Below, piece after piece: positions 8,147 through 17,391 of a stretch of DNA of 64,000 bases (its first letter is position 1; every line of letters starts with the position of its first letter). A program made the translations under genes and the position numbers. The notes under the pieces are model-generated. The model was given only the letters and a program-made list of their open reading frames with translations, was not told the DNA's origin and searched no databases. This DNA is from Anaerolineales bacterium (GTDB lineage: Bacteria > Chloroflexota > Anaerolineae > Anaerolineales > UBA11858): contig JADHTJ010000009.1 in the NCBI GenBank assembly GCA_016785015.1, positions 1 to 64,000 of the forward strand. The letters run 5' to 3'.

Positions 8147-9853
8147 ATGACTGACAACCGACCACTAACCACTGACCACTATCTTTGGTGGCAAACCGGC
8201 GTGATCTACCAAATCTACCCCCGCAGCTACAAAGACACGAATGGCAACGGTGTTGGCGACTTGACTGGAATCATCGAAAAGTTAGATTATCTCAGTGACA
8301 CTTTGGGCATAGACGCCATTTGGCTCTCGCCCTTCTACCCTTCCCCGATGAAAGACTTCGGCTATGATGTGGCTGATTATGTCGATGTGCACCCCTTATT
8401 TGGGACTTTGGAAGATTTCGATGAACTCATCGAGCAAGCTCACCAACGAGAAATTAGAGTCATCATCGATTGGGTCCCCAACCATTCTTCGGATCAGCAT
8501 CCCTGGTTCCAAGAATCGCGCTCATCTCGTGACAACCCCAAGCGAGATTGGTACGTCTGGACTGATCCGACCCCCCTCAATCCCCCCGTTCACGCGGGGA
8601 AGGAAGATAAGTTTTCCCCCCAGCAGCGGGGGGAGTTAGAGGGGGGGCCACCTAACAATTGGCTGGCCGTCTTCGGCGGTTCAGCGTGGGAATGGGATGA
8701 ATCTACAGAGCAGTATTACCTGCATTCCTTCCTCAAAGAGCAGCCTGATCTCAATTGGCGCAACCCCGAAGTCCAGAAAGCCATGTTGGATGTGATCCGC
8801 TTCTGGCTTGAGCGCGGCGTAGACGGCTTCCGCGTCGATGTGGCCCACTTCATCATGAAAGACCCCGAGATGAGGGACAACCCACCTGCGCCGCAAGAGG
8901 GGCTGGCTTTCCACCGCCCGCATGGCGATTACGACTCCCAGGAACATCTTTATGACAAAGGACATCCTGACGTACATGGGGTATATCGCCAGTTTCGAGC
9001 TGTGCTTGATGAATACAGCAATCCAGCGCCGCGTATGTCAGTGGGTGAAATTCACATATTCGATTGGGATGAGTGGGCCAGCTACTACGGCAACCCCCAA
9101 GACGGTTTTGAATTCCACTTGCCTTTCAATTTTTCTCTGCTCAAAACTGCCTGGGATGCGGGGGCAGTCCGGCAGGCGGTAGATGAAATCGAGGCTGCCC
9201 TGCCATCGTGGGCCTGGCCTAATTACGTATTAGGCAATCACGACGAGGGGCGTATTGCCACTCGTTTTGGTGCTGAGCAGGCCCGTGTTGCCGCCATGCT
9301 GTTATTGACTTTGCGCGGCACCCCTACGATCTATTATGGGGAAGAGATCGGCATGAGCGATGTGGACATCCCTATTGAAGACCAGCTAGATCCCTTTGGG
9401 TTGCGCGTCCCCGGCTGGGGCCGTGACCGCTGCCGCACACCGATGCAGTGGTCGCTGGACCCCTACGCAGGATTCGCTCCCGAAGAGGTATCCAAATTAT
9501 GGCTTCCGTTGAGCGATGATTGGGAGGAAATCAACGTAGAGAATCAAATTACTGATCCAACTTCATCCCTTAGCTTTTATCGCCAATTGCTGGCTATGCG
9601 CAAAAAATACCCGGCGCTCAACCGGGGAAGCTATACCCCGCTTGACGGGATGCCGCAGGGTTGTTTCGTGTATCAACGTCAGGAGGCGGAACAAAGCTTG
9701 ATCGTGGCACTCAACTTCACAGGAGTCCCCAAACGCCTGCCCCTTGAAGGAGATGGGAAAATTTTACTCTCCACAAACATGGATCGCAGCGGATCCGAAA
9801 ATCTCCAATCCTTACAACTTCGAGAAAACGAAGGAATAATTATAGAAAGTTAG
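8147..9853 (+). CDS. GH13 alpha-glucosidase (oligo-1,6-glucosidase-like) with repeat-encoded insert
   Basis: A 568-residue alpha-amylase-family enzyme. The catalytic triad is visible: D231 (GFRVDVAHF), E301 (SVGEIHIFD) and D366 (LGNHDEGRI). The start WWQTGVIYQIYPRSY is typical of oligo-1,6-glucosidase, sucrose isomerase and alpha-glucosidase members. Between WYVWTDP and PPNNWLAVFGG about 25 residues (142-167) are encoded by a palindromic DNA repeat that keeps the frame; relatives usually have only a few residues here. It probably hydrolyses imported alpha-glucosides such as isomaltose or sucrose. The HAD-GH65 fusion gene begins 2 bp after its stop. Confidence 0.9.
   Translation: MTDNRPLTTDHYLWWQTGVIYQIYPRSYKDTNGNGVGDLTGIIEKLDYLSDTLGIDAIWLSPFYPSPMKDFGYDVADYVDVHPLFGTLEDFDELIEQAHQREIRVIIDWVPNHSSDQHPWFQESRSSRDNPKRDWYVWTDPTPLNPPVHAGKEDKFSPQQRGELEGGPPNNWLAVFGGSAWEWDESTEQYYLHSFLKEQPDLNWRNPEVQKAMLDVIRFWLERGVDGFRVDVAHFIMKDPEMRDNPPAPQEGLAFHRPHGDYDSQEHLYDKGHPDVHGVYRQFRAVLDEYSNPAPRMSVGEIHIFDWDEWASYYGNPQDGFEFHLPFNFSLLKTAWDAGAVRQAVDEIEAALPSWAWPNYVLGNHDEGRIATRFGAEQARVAAMLLLTLRGTPTIYYGEEIGMSDVDIPIEDQLDPFGLRVPGWGRDRCRTPMQWSLDPYAGFAPEEVSKLWLPLSDDWEEINVENQITDPTSSLSFYRQLLAMRKKYPALNRGSYTPLDGMPQGCFVYQRQEAEQSLIVALNFTGVPKRLPLEGDGKILLSTNMDRSGSENLQSLQLRENEGIIIES
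8571..8647. repeat. Palindromic repeat inserted in frame within the GH13 gene
   Basis: This 77-bp C-rich/G-rich imperfect palindrome has a left arm beginning CCCCCCTCAATCCCCCCG and a right arm ending CGGGGGGAGTTAGAGGGGGG, which are related in reverse complement. It codes for TPLNPPVHAGKEDKFS and following residues without breaking the frame. Confidence 0.7.
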
Positions 9854-9855
9854 CT

Positions 9856-12800
9856 ATGAGCAAACTTCATTTTGACGCAGTCATTTTTGACCTTGATGGG
9901 GTCATCACCGATACGGCTTCCATCCATAGTACATCCTGGAAGCAGATGTTCGACGAATTCTTGAAGGTTCACGCAGACAGAACTGAGACGCCTTTTCGTG
10001 AGTTCACCCACGAAAAGGATTACTTACCGTATGTCGACGGCAAGCCGCGCTATAAAGGGGTAGCCTCGTTTCTAGAATCACGCGGAATCAATTTGCCCTA
10101 TGGCGATCCCAATGATGCTCCTGACTTAGAAACCGTTTGCGGATTGGGTAATCGCAAAAACGAGCTTTTCAACGAGATCATCCAGGGTGGCAAGGTAAAT
10201 GTATATCAAAGCACAGTCGATTTCATCCATGAACTACGCGCCAATGGGGTTCGGGTCGGCGTGGCTTCATCGAGCAAAAACGCCAGGACGGTTTTGGAGT
10301 CTGTAGGGTTGTTAGAACTAATCGAGACGCGCGTAGATGGGGTGGTCTCAGCAGAACTTGGGCTTAAGGGTAAACCTGAACCCGATATTTTCACCACCGC
10401 CTGCGATAATTTGGGCATATTCTACGACCGCGCAGTGGTTGTCGAGGATGCCATCTCAGGTGTACAAGCTGGAAGCAATGGCAGCTTTGGTCTGGTGATC
10501 GGCATCGCGCGCGAGGATAACGCCATCGAATTGAAACTCAACGGCGCAGACATCGTGGTCGAGGATATGGCTGAGATTAATATCCAGATAGTAGAAGATT
10601 GGATGACCAAGCGCTTGTCTGAAGAACAGTGGTCTATCAGTTATTATGACTACGACCCCGAGAAAGAAGGCACGCGTGAAACGCTTCTGACAGTGGGAAA
10701 TGGCTATTTTGGCACTCGCGGCGCGCTTGAAGAAATACAGGCCAGTGAATTTAATTACCCTGGCACATATATCGCGGGTCTGTATAATCGCCTGGAATCA
10801 ATCGTTGCTGGTCGCTCAGTCTTCAATGAAGATTTTGTCAATTGTCCAAACTGGCTGCCAATAACTTTCAAAATTGGTGATGGGCAATGGTTTGATCCAA
10901 GCACCACTGATATTTTGCATATCACCCGACGATTAGATCTGCGCAGTGGGCTGCTGCATCGCAGCATGGTGATCCGTGATCAGGCTGGGAATGAGAGTCG
11001 CATCGAATCGCAGCGATTTGCCAGCATGGATGATCCACATCTGGCTGCGTTACGCTACCGCATCATTCCCTTGAATTACGAGGGAACCATCACTGTACGT
11101 TCGGATTTGGATGGAGATCTGATCAATTACGGAGTGCCGCGCTATCGGGAGCTAAATTCCAAACACCTAGAGCCAGTGTGCGAAGGCAGCAAAGGCAATC
11201 ACAGTTTTTTGTTGGTCAAGACCAATCAATCGAATGTGTTGATCGGTGAAGCTGCCCGCTTATTGGTAAGCGCGAATGGTAGGGAAGCAAAACCAGATTT
11301 CCATATCGAAACAACCCCTGGGGTAGTATCAACTTCCTTTGAGATCTCTGCTCAAAAAGGGGTCGCCATCACCATGGATAAGATCGTTGCCATATTTTCT
11401 TCTAATCAGGAGGCTGTCAAAGATCCGCTTTTAGAAGCGCAAAACGCTTTGCGGGAGAATACGACTTTCGATGTCTTGCGCCAAGCCAGCGCCGAAGCGT
11501 GGACTAATTTATGGGATAAAGTCGATATCCGCATCGAAGGTGACCGCACAGCCCAAAAATTGATTCGCCTGCACATCTATCACAGTTTGGTGACAGCCTC
11601 ACCACACAACGCCCAGCTTGATGCGGGCATCCCTGCTCGGGGTTTGCATGGAGAGGCCTACCGCGGCCATATCTTCTGGGACGATCTGTATATCCTACCT
11701 TTATTCGACATCCACTTTCCCGAAACAGCCAAATCAGCCCTGATGTATCGCTATCGACGCTTGGGCCAGGCCCAGAAGTATGCCCACGAACATGGCTATC
11801 AGGGCGCCATGTTCCCCTGGCAAAGCGGCAGTGATGGCAGCGAGGAGAGCCAGGTGCTGCATCTCAACCCCATGTCGGGTGAGTGGGGGGCCGATTACAG
11901 TTCGCTGCAGCGGCATGTAGCACTATCTGTGGCCTTCAATGTTTGGGAGTATCTATGGATCAACGATGATCAAGATTTCCTGGAGAACTACGCCGCGGAA
12001 TTGTTCTTCGAAATCTGTCGTTTTTGGGCCAGCAAAGCCAGTTTGAATGAAGAAACAGGGCGCTACAGCATCGACCGGGTTATGGGACCCGATGAATATC
12101 ACGAGAAATACCCTGGGGCCAGCGAGGGGGGTTTGAAGGACAACGCCTACACAAATATCTTAGTGGCCTGGGCTTTCAAACGCGCTTTCGATCTACTCGA
12201 TTGGATGAGCAATTCTGCAAGAGAAACCCTGAAGAAAAAGATAAATCTATCTGATGAAGAATTAGCGCGCTGGAAGGATATCAGCACAAAACTCAATATC
12301 CCCCTTTCAGATGAAGGCATCCTGGAACAATACGCTGGATATTTCGATCTGGAAGAGCTGGATTGGGATTATTACCAGAGCAAGTATGAGAATATTCATC
12401 GCATGGATCGCATTCTCAAAGCCGAGGGCAAATCCGCTGACGCCTTCAAAGTATCCAAACAGGCCGATGTTCTGATGACCTTCTATGTGCTTTGCACGGA
12501 TGAGATCAAGGAAATTCTAGTAAATTCTGGTTACCAGAGTCCTGATGACTTGCTTCGGAAGAATTTCTATTATTATCTGAACCGCACTTCTCACGGCTCG
12601 ACGCTCAGCCGATTGGTGCATGCCTATTTAGCAAACATAATCGGCGATAAAAATTTAAGCTGGCAGCTTTACACAGAGGCTTTAAAGAGCGACTTCATCG
12701 ATATTCAAGGGGGTACAACCAAAGAGGGCATCCACGCCGGTGTAATGGCTGGAACGGTGATTTTCGCCCTAAGAGCCTACGCAGGAATTGATTGGAGTGG

Positions 12801-13008
12801 CGAGCAACTTAAATTGAATCCCCGTCTACCCGCTTCTTGGCGAGGCATGCAATTTAGCCTGACTTTCAAGAGGAATCGCTATTCTTTTGAGATATCTCAA
12901 GAGAAGGTAAAAGTCAAATTAGAAGGCGAGGTAGAGAAAAATATCTTGGTTGGAGGTACAAATTTCATCTTACAGCCAAGTCGATGGATTGAGGTGGAAT
13001 TGAATTAA
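9856..13008 (+). CDS. Beta-phosphoglucomutase (HAD)-GH65 disaccharide phosphorylase fusion
   Basis: A 1050-residue two-enzyme fusion. Residues 1-245 form a HAD domain of beta-phosphoglucomutase type (motif I FDLDGVITDT with D12 and D14; SSSKNA; motif IV VEDAISGVQAG). Residues 260-1050 form a GH65 phosphorylase, with the general-acid glutamate at E747 in MGPDEYH and a C-terminal HGSTLS region. GH65 phosphorolysis of maltose, trehalose or kojibiose gives beta-glucose-1-phosphate, which the HAD domain would isomerise to glucose-6-phosphate, so the fusion couples consecutive steps. Exact disaccharide specificity cannot be assigned. It starts 2 bp after the GH13 gene. Confidence 0.9.
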   Translation: MSKLHFDAVIFDLDGVITDTASIHSTSWKQMFDEFLKVHADRTETPFREFTHEKDYLPYVDGKPRYKGVASFLESRGINLPYGDPNDAPDLETVCGLGNRKNELFNEIIQGGKVNVYQSTVDFIHELRANGVRVGVASSSKNARTVLESVGLLELIETRVDGVVSAELGLKGKPEPDIFTTACDNLGIFYDRAVVVEDAISGVQAGSNGSFGLVIGIAREDNAIELKLNGADIVVEDMAEINIQIVEDWMTKRLSEEQWSISYYDYDPEKEGTRETLLTVGNGYFGTRGALEEIQASEFNYPGTYIAGLYNRLESIVAGRSVFNEDFVNCPNWLPITFKIGDGQWFDPSTTDILHITRRLDLRSGLLHRSMVIRDQAGNESRIESQRFASMDDPHLAALRYRIIPLNYEGTITVRSDLDGDLINYGVPRYRELNSKHLEPVCEGSKGNHSFLLVKTNQSNVLIGEAARLLVSANGREAKPDFHIETTPGVVSTSFEISAQKGVAITMDKIVAIFSSNQEAVKDPLLEAQNALRENTTFDVLRQASAEAWTNLWDKVDIRIEGDRTAQKLIRLHIYHSLVTASPHNAQLDAGIPARGLHGEAYRGHIFWDDLYILPLFDIHFPETAKSALMYRYRRLGQAQKYAHEHGYQGAMFPWQSGSDGSEESQVLHLNPMSGEWGADYSSLQRHVALSVAFNVWEYLWINDDQDFLENYAAELFFEICRFWASKASLNEETGRYSIDRVMGPDEYHEKYPGASEGGLKDNAYTNILVAWAFKRAFDLLDWMSNSARETLKKKINLSDEELARWKDISTKLNIPLSDEGILEQYAGYFDLEELDWDYYQSKYENIHRMDRILKAEGKSADAFKVSKQADVLMTFYVLCTDEIKEILVNSGYQSPDDLLRKNFYYYLNRTSHGSTLSRLVHAYLANIIGDKNLSWQLYTEALKSDFIDIQGGTTKEGIHAGVMAGTVIFALRAYAGIDWSGEQLKLNPRLPASWRGMQFSLTFKRNRYSFEISQEKVKVKLEGEVEKNILVGGTNFILQPSRWIEVELN

Positions 13009-13013
13009 CCACA

Positions 13014-13128
13014 AAGTACACCAAGAAGCACGAAGGAAATAAGTATCGTAGATTGGATCTATGGGAATTACCGTGAGAGACTTAGAGTTCTTAGTGCACT
13101 TCGTGTCCTTGGTGGCAAAAAGAAAGGA
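13014..13128. repeat. Imperfect inverted-repeat element containing a MITE-1 end fragment
   Basis: The left part (from about 13014, CCACAAAGTACACCAAG) and right part (to about 13128, CCTTGGTGG) are related in reverse complement over about 26 bp. Between them, 13055-13085 (GGATCTATGGGAATTACCG onward) resembles one end of the 109-bp MITE family seen elsewhere in the window. The stretch separates the GH65 fusion from the kinase gene. Confidence 0.5.
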
Positions 13129-13137
13129 TGACACTGC

Positions 13138-13788
13138 ATGTTAGGAGATGTTCTACTCATAGAAGAGAAACACAAAAAAGCTGCTGAGGCGATAGTCGAG
13201 CGAGTCAATGCTATGAGCGGCGACAAGATCGTCATCGCGGTGGGCGGCGAATCTGGATCGGGAAAAACGGAGTTGGGTCATGAAATCGCTCGTTTGCTCA
13301 AATTTCAGGGAACGCCTGCTAAAGTGATGCACATCGACAACTACTACAATACTTCGCCTCAGGATCGCAATCCCTGGCGTCAAGAGCACGGTGTCGAGAG
13401 CATCGGATACACCGAATACGATTGGGATTCCATCAACCAAAATCTTGGCGAATTCAAAGCCGACGCAGATAATGTCATCATGCCATGCATTGATCTGCTC
13501 ACTGACCAAGAAGATCGCTTAAAAACCAGTTTCAAGGGGTTGCGCTACATGGTCGTCGAGGGTCTCTATGCTGTGCAAGCCGAGGCTGACCTGCGAGTCT
13601 TCATTGATCTGACATATCATGAAACCAAGAAAGCTCAACTCTTGCGCGGTAAAGAAAATGTCGATGAATGGCGCATGCAAGTTTTGCAGCGCGAGCACGA
13701 AGTCGTGCGTTCGCTGCGCCCATTGGCAGATCTAATTATTGATAAAGATTATCAGGTCAAAGAAGCTAAACTTCTTGGAGAAGTTTAG
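13138..13788 (+). CDS. P-loop kinase of the uridine kinase/phosphoribulokinase type
   Basis: A 216-residue protein with Walker A GESGSGKT (residues 37-44), an acidic motif HIDNYY and a VVEGLYAV strand in the Walker B position. The overall pattern matches the uridine kinase/phosphoribulokinase-like P-loop superfamily. The immediate downstream neighbour is an SPS-like glycosyltransferase 17 bp away, so a role in phosphorylating a sugar or nucleoside for disaccharide synthesis is plausible but not demonstrated. Its stop codon lies inside a perfect 15-bp stem hairpin. Confidence 0.75.
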   Translation: MLGDVLLIEEKHKKAAEAIVERVNAMSGDKIVIAVGGESGSGKTELGHEIARLLKFQGTPAKVMHIDNYYNTSPQDRNPWRQEHGVESIGYTEYDWDSINQNLGEFKADADNVIMPCIDLLTDQEDRLKTSFKGLRYMVVEGLYAVQAEADLRVFIDLTYHETKKAQLLRGKENVDEWRMQVLQREHEVVRSLRPLADLIIDKDYQVKEAKLLGEV

Positions 13789-13793
13789 CTTCT
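13761..13793. promoter_or_regulatory. 15-bp perfect hairpin spanning the kinase stop codon
   Basis: Arms 13761-13775 (AGAAGCTAAACTTCT) and 13779-13793 are exact complements with a TGG loop. The kinase TAG (13786-13788) lies in the right arm. The hairpin ends 12 bp before the glycosyltransferase ATG at 13806, so it could affect termination, coupling or mRNA processing. No U-run follows. Confidence 0.6.
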
Positions 13794-13805
13794 GATTGAG
13801 ATACC

Positions 13806-15287
13806 ATGCATATTTCATTTCTAAATCCTCAAGGGAACTTCGACCCGGACGACAGCTACTGGACCGAGCACCCCGATTTCGGCGGGCAGCTTGTCTATGT
13901 CAAAGAGGTAGCTAGCGCCATGGCCAATCTGGGGCACCAGGTGGATATTATTACGCGTCAGATCATTGACCCAGAATGGCCAGAATTTGCTGATTCGCAG
14001 GATGCTTTTCCTGGTATTCAAGGGGTACGCATATTGCGGATCCCCTGTGGACCTGAACGTTTTCTACCTAAAGAACAGCTTTGGGACTATCTTGGCTCTG
14101 AGTGGGTGCCCAATATTATTGAGTTCTATAACCGAGAGGGGCAACTTCCTGACACTTTCACAACTCACTATGCGGACGGCGGTTTAGCTGGCGCTCTGAT
14201 TGCAGAAAAAACAGATCGACCGTATACCTTCACTGGGCATTCTCTTGGCGCTCAAAAGATGGATAAGCTCAATGCCAGCCGGGAGAACATTGCCGACCTG
14301 GAAGAACGATATAAATTCAGCCGACGGATTCTGGCTGAACGAGTCAGCATGATGTATGCCAGTCGCATTATTACTTCAACCAATCAGGAGCGACTTGAGC
14401 AATACGGCCACAAAACATATCAAGGTGCCATCGAACCCCAAGACGATACTCGCTTCTCAGTGATTCCCCCTGGAGTGAATCGACGCATATTTAACCCTGA
14501 GCCAACAGAGGTGGACGTGCTCATATCCAAGCGAATTGATGCAGCAATCCAGCGTGATATCTCAACTGACCGGCGCGAATTGCCTATTGTGTTGGCATCC
14601 AGTCGGCTTGACGCCAAGAAAAATCATATTGGTCTCGTCAAAGCCTTCGCAGAGAGTACCCAACTTCAAGAGGCAGCTAATTTAGCCATTGCCATTCGAG
14701 GCCTAGAAGACCCATTACGGCACTATGATGATCTCTCAGGAGAAGAAAAATCTATTATGGATGAGATCATCAATTTGATGAACGATCACAATTTATGGGG
14801 GAAGACAATGGCGTTCCCGCTCAACGGCCAAGATGAATTAGCCGCGGCATACCGCCAATTAGCAATCAAACACTCTGTATTCGCCTTGACGGCTCTGTAT
14901 GAACCCTTTGGCTTAGCTCCTCTTGAAGCAATGAGCTGCGGCCTTCCTGCAGTGGTGACGAAGAATGGCGGTCCATCCGAAAGCATGATCGAGGGGGATC
15001 GCTATTTCGGCGTATTGGTGGATCCGTCAGATCCATCAGATGTCGCGCGCGGTTTGCTGGAAGCTGTCAGTTCTTTGGAAAAGTGGATAGAGCTTCAAGA
15101 TGCTGGAATCGAACGAGTAATTTCGAAATATACCTGGGACCGCACCGCTGATGGGTATCTTAGGGTTTTTGAAGAAGTTCAGAAGGCCGCGCCACGCCTG
15201 AGGGAGTCAGTCATTCCCCCCTGGTATAAATATTCAAACCCAGAGAATGAAATCCCCCTAGAAACATTATCAAATCTCTACTTCTAA
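13806..15287 (+). CDS. Sucrose-phosphate-synthase-like glycosyltransferase (GT4)
   Basis: A 493-residue GT-B glycosyltransferase. The N-terminus MHISFLNPQGNFDPDDSYW followed by GGQLVYVKEVA, and TGHSLGAQKMDKL, are typical of the sucrose-phosphate and mannosylfructose-phosphate synthase group. The C-terminal E-x7-E motif is EPFGLAPLEAMSCGLP. It would transfer a sugar from a nucleotide sugar to a fructose-6-phosphate-type acceptor, making a compatible-solute disaccharide phosphate. Donor specificity is not readable. It ends the plus-strand sugar block and converges on the minus-strand lipoprotein gene about 60 bp away. Confidence 0.85.
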   Translation: MHISFLNPQGNFDPDDSYWTEHPDFGGQLVYVKEVASAMANLGHQVDIITRQIIDPEWPEFADSQDAFPGIQGVRILRIPCGPERFLPKEQLWDYLGSEWVPNIIEFYNREGQLPDTFTTHYADGGLAGALIAEKTDRPYTFTGHSLGAQKMDKLNASRENIADLEERYKFSRRILAERVSMMYASRIITSTNQERLEQYGHKTYQGAIEPQDDTRFSVIPPGVNRRIFNPEPTEVDVLISKRIDAAIQRDISTDRRELPIVLASSRLDAKKNHIGLVKAFAESTQLQEAANLAIAIRGLEDPLRHYDDLSGEEKSIMDEIINLMNDHNLWGKTMAFPLNGQDELAAAYRQLAIKHSVFALTALYEPFGLAPLEAMSCGLPAVVTKNGGPSESMIEGDRYFGVLVDPSDPSDVARGLLEAVSSLEKWIELQDAGIERVISKYTWDRTADGYLRVFEEVQKAAPRLRESVIPPWYKYSNPENEIPLETLSNLYF

Positions 15288-15347
15288 GAATCAAAAGATT
15301 GGAGAGCAACACACACTCTCCAATCATAAATCTCCAAATCGCAATTT

Positions 15348-16355
15348 CTATCGGCTTGGTCTACTCCCCAATGCCCCTTCCAAAGCCCCCAAGCCGCTCT
15401 GCGCCTGCGGCAGTTGACCGCGTGCCAACTGTGAGGTAATATCCCCAATTTCGCCTGAGCGGCTCTGGAGCAGCGGCCCGCCAGCTGCATCAATACTGGC
15501 TCTGGCATTAGCGCTCAATTGACCGATATCCAACAATTCAGAATTTGAGAGCGCCCCATCCCCCAGGGCATTGCGCACTGAATCAACAAAATCAAAAGCG
15601 CTCAAGATGGCGTCTTTTCGGTCTCCGGCTACCTGATTGGCAGCAATGTTTAAAATATCCGCAACACGGTTTTCCAAGTCACCACTGAGGGCATCTTTCC
15701 AAGTGCCGCGTTTTTCCAAGAGACTGGCGACCTTATCGTCAAGATTGCCTGCCACACCCACAAGTTGATCGACAACTTCTGTGGCAACTTCAAGCCCTTG
15801 CATCAACGCATCTTCAACCATCAATGCCAACTCAACCATCTCAATCGCAAATGCAGCCAATTCATCAAGGTCTTCCTCAATTGCCTGGAGCAAGTAGAGT
15901 GTCTCTGTGGCTAATTCGCCATAGATGCCATAGTAAGCATAAATTAATTCATTGGCTAATGCTATGGCGTACTCTAAATCATTTAGTAGTGCTTCGATCT
16001 CATCAATCTCTTCTTGTGTGATTGTGCCATCTGCAGCAGCTTCATCAACCGCGTCGCTGGCTTGCTCAGAAGCATTTTCAGCTTCGTTTACAGCAGTATC
16101 AACCTCTTCAGCCAGCTCTTCTTCACTGACATCGCTGTATTCGGCCAGATCGGGCGTTGGCATGGCGGTTACCGTTGCATGGACAGCTTCATCAACCGCT
16201 TCTTGGAAGGCTGCTTCAGCGGTAGCAGTTAGTGATTTGGACGCACCGATGGTCGCCTCTGCATCTACTGCAGGGGTTTCGATGGGGGCATCACAACCTG
16301 AAATCACAAGAGTTAGACTCACGATACAAAAAACTAGAAAAAAGTTTGCTTTCAT
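15348..16355 (-). CDS. Acidic, Ala/Glu-rich lipoprotein of unknown function
   Basis: A 335-residue protein with a lipoprotein signal (hydrophobic residues 4-19, lipobox ISGC, Cys21). The mature part is strongly acidic, Ala/Glu-rich and probably helical. EF-hand-like loops (ADGTITQEEIDEI and LGDGALSNSELLDI) are suggestive but lack the full set of ligands. No known family is recognised. It starts 9 bp after the stop of a nucleotidyltransferase gene on the same strand, so the two are probably cotranscribed. Confidence 0.7.
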   Translation of the reverse strand: MKANFFLVFCIVSLTLVISGCDAPIETPAVDAEATIGASKSLTATAEAAFQEAVDEAVHATVTAMPTPDLAEYSDVSEEELAEEVDTAVNEAENASEQASDAVDEAAADGTITQEEIDEIEALLNDLEYAIALANELIYAYYGIYGELATETLYLLQAIEEDLDELAAFAIEMVELALMVEDALMQGLEVATEVVDQLVGVAGNLDDKVASLLEKRGTWKDALSGDLENRVADILNIAANQVAGDRKDAILSAFDFVDSVRNALGDGALSNSELLDIGQLSANARASIDAAGGPLLQSRSGEIGDITSQLARGQLPQAQSGLGALEGALGSRPSR

Positions 16356-16364
16356 TGCAGACTC

Positions 16365-17318
16365 CTAAAGTGTTGCATTGTGCTCTTTTGCAATTTGTTG
16401 CAAATTTTCCCACGACCCTTTGGGAAGAGAATAGTTTTCTCGCACAATGTTGTGCATCAAATCACTGAAACTAGTGAAATCTGCGTCGATGATCTGATTA
16501 ATTTGATCTCCCACCCAACGGTCTTGAAGCTCCACCCCAGGTTCCCAATCATGCTCTAGAACTTTATCCATCAATTCAGCATAGGTATATGGCGGAAACT
16601 GCTGGCAAAACAATCCTTCAACAAGGAAGCCAAATAATTTTCTCGTCCGGTCAATCCAGCCTTCCTCATCTCTTGCGTTATCCTTGCCCTTTTGTTTTAC
16701 CATCTTAATATCTTCAATCAATTGCACAGCAACCTCTGGCCCAAGCTCATTAACAACGCGGTCGAAATAAATCAAAAACCGTCGATTATGTTCAATTCCA
16801 TAGTGACCAGATGTGTAATCAAGATTGAAATCAAATGAAATCGTTCCGTATTCAGGGTGAGGCAGGGAAATATTAAAAACTAAACCTGGATAGCCTTCCC
16901 AAGTCCGCATAAACTCAAAATTCGCACTGCCCGAAGACGTATTGAAATGTTTGTCGAGAACTTCAAACACGTGAGGAACAAATGATGCTAATTTTGCATC
17001 ATACCTTTTCAATTCTTCGATGGATGTAATCCCCTCTTTTTTCCCAGTCAACTCTCGAATGCCAATAGGTGTCCAATCTTTGAAACCTTTTGATTCGTCG
17101 TTGGGAATATCCAGGAAAATAATATCTACATCGGGTGCCAGCTCGTTGTTGGTTCCCCGATTGAAGGAACTCATGTCCCCACACTGAATCTCATCAAGCG
17201 AGAGATCTGGGTAAAATTCTTGCTGGAAGATTGGCTTGACAGCATTAATCACCCCATTACTAAGCGCTCGTTGCTTCCTCAATTGTTCAAATAGTGAAGT
17301 ACTCTTATTAGTCATCAT
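16365..17318 (-). CDS. Nucleotidyltransferase (pol-beta fold, CCA/CD-NTase-like)
   Basis: A 317-residue protein with the pol-beta NTase signature: SSFNRGT (residues 50-56) followed by D63-V-D65-I, matching the G-S-x-x-R-G-T...D-x-D pattern, and a candidate third carboxylate in SFDFNLDY (near residue 170). This arrangement occurs in CCA-adding-type enzymes, 2-5A synthetase-like proteins and CD-NTases. No effector typical of CBASS defence lies next to it; the only partner is a lipoprotein gene 9 bp downstream. Product and function are unknown. A promoter candidate sits about 45-70 bp upstream. Confidence 0.65.
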   Translation of the reverse strand: MMTNKSTSLFEQLRKQRALSNGVINAVKPIFQQEFYPDLSLDEIQCGDMSSFNRGTNNELAPDVDIIFLDIPNDESKGFKDWTPIGIRELTGKKEGITSIEELKRYDAKLASFVPHVFEVLDKHFNTSSGSANFEFMRTWEGYPGLVFNISLPHPEYGTISFDFNLDYTSGHYGIEHNRRFLIYFDRVVNELGPEVAVQLIEDIKMVKQKGKDNARDEEGWIDRTRKLFGFLVEGLFCQQFPPYTYAELMDKVLEHDWEPGVELQDRWVGDQINQIIDADFTSFSDLMHNIVRENYSLPKGSWENLQQIAKEHNATL

Positions 17319-17361
17319 TTTACTCTTACGCCAGGAGAATAAAAAACATCAAAGTTACCCT

Positions 17362-17391
17362 AGTATAACGCAGCATCTGACCGAAGAACAA
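17362..17391 (-). promoter_or_regulatory. Promoter candidate for nucleotidyltransferase-lipoprotein pair
   Basis: On the minus strand, TTGTTC (17391-17386) and TATACT (17367-17362) are spaced by 18 bp, upstream of the start at 17318. The rest of 17319-17460 holds no gene that I can see. Confidence 0.45.

Noticed and set aside
15948-16070. EF-hand calcium sites in the lipoprotein
   Set aside because: Loops such as ADGTITQEEIDEI lack several of the ligand residues.
15952-16368. Serine-rich plus-strand ORF opposite the lipoprotein
   Set aside because: Its Ser/Ala bias mirrors the Ala/Glu-rich codons of the lipoprotein; there is no ribosome site.
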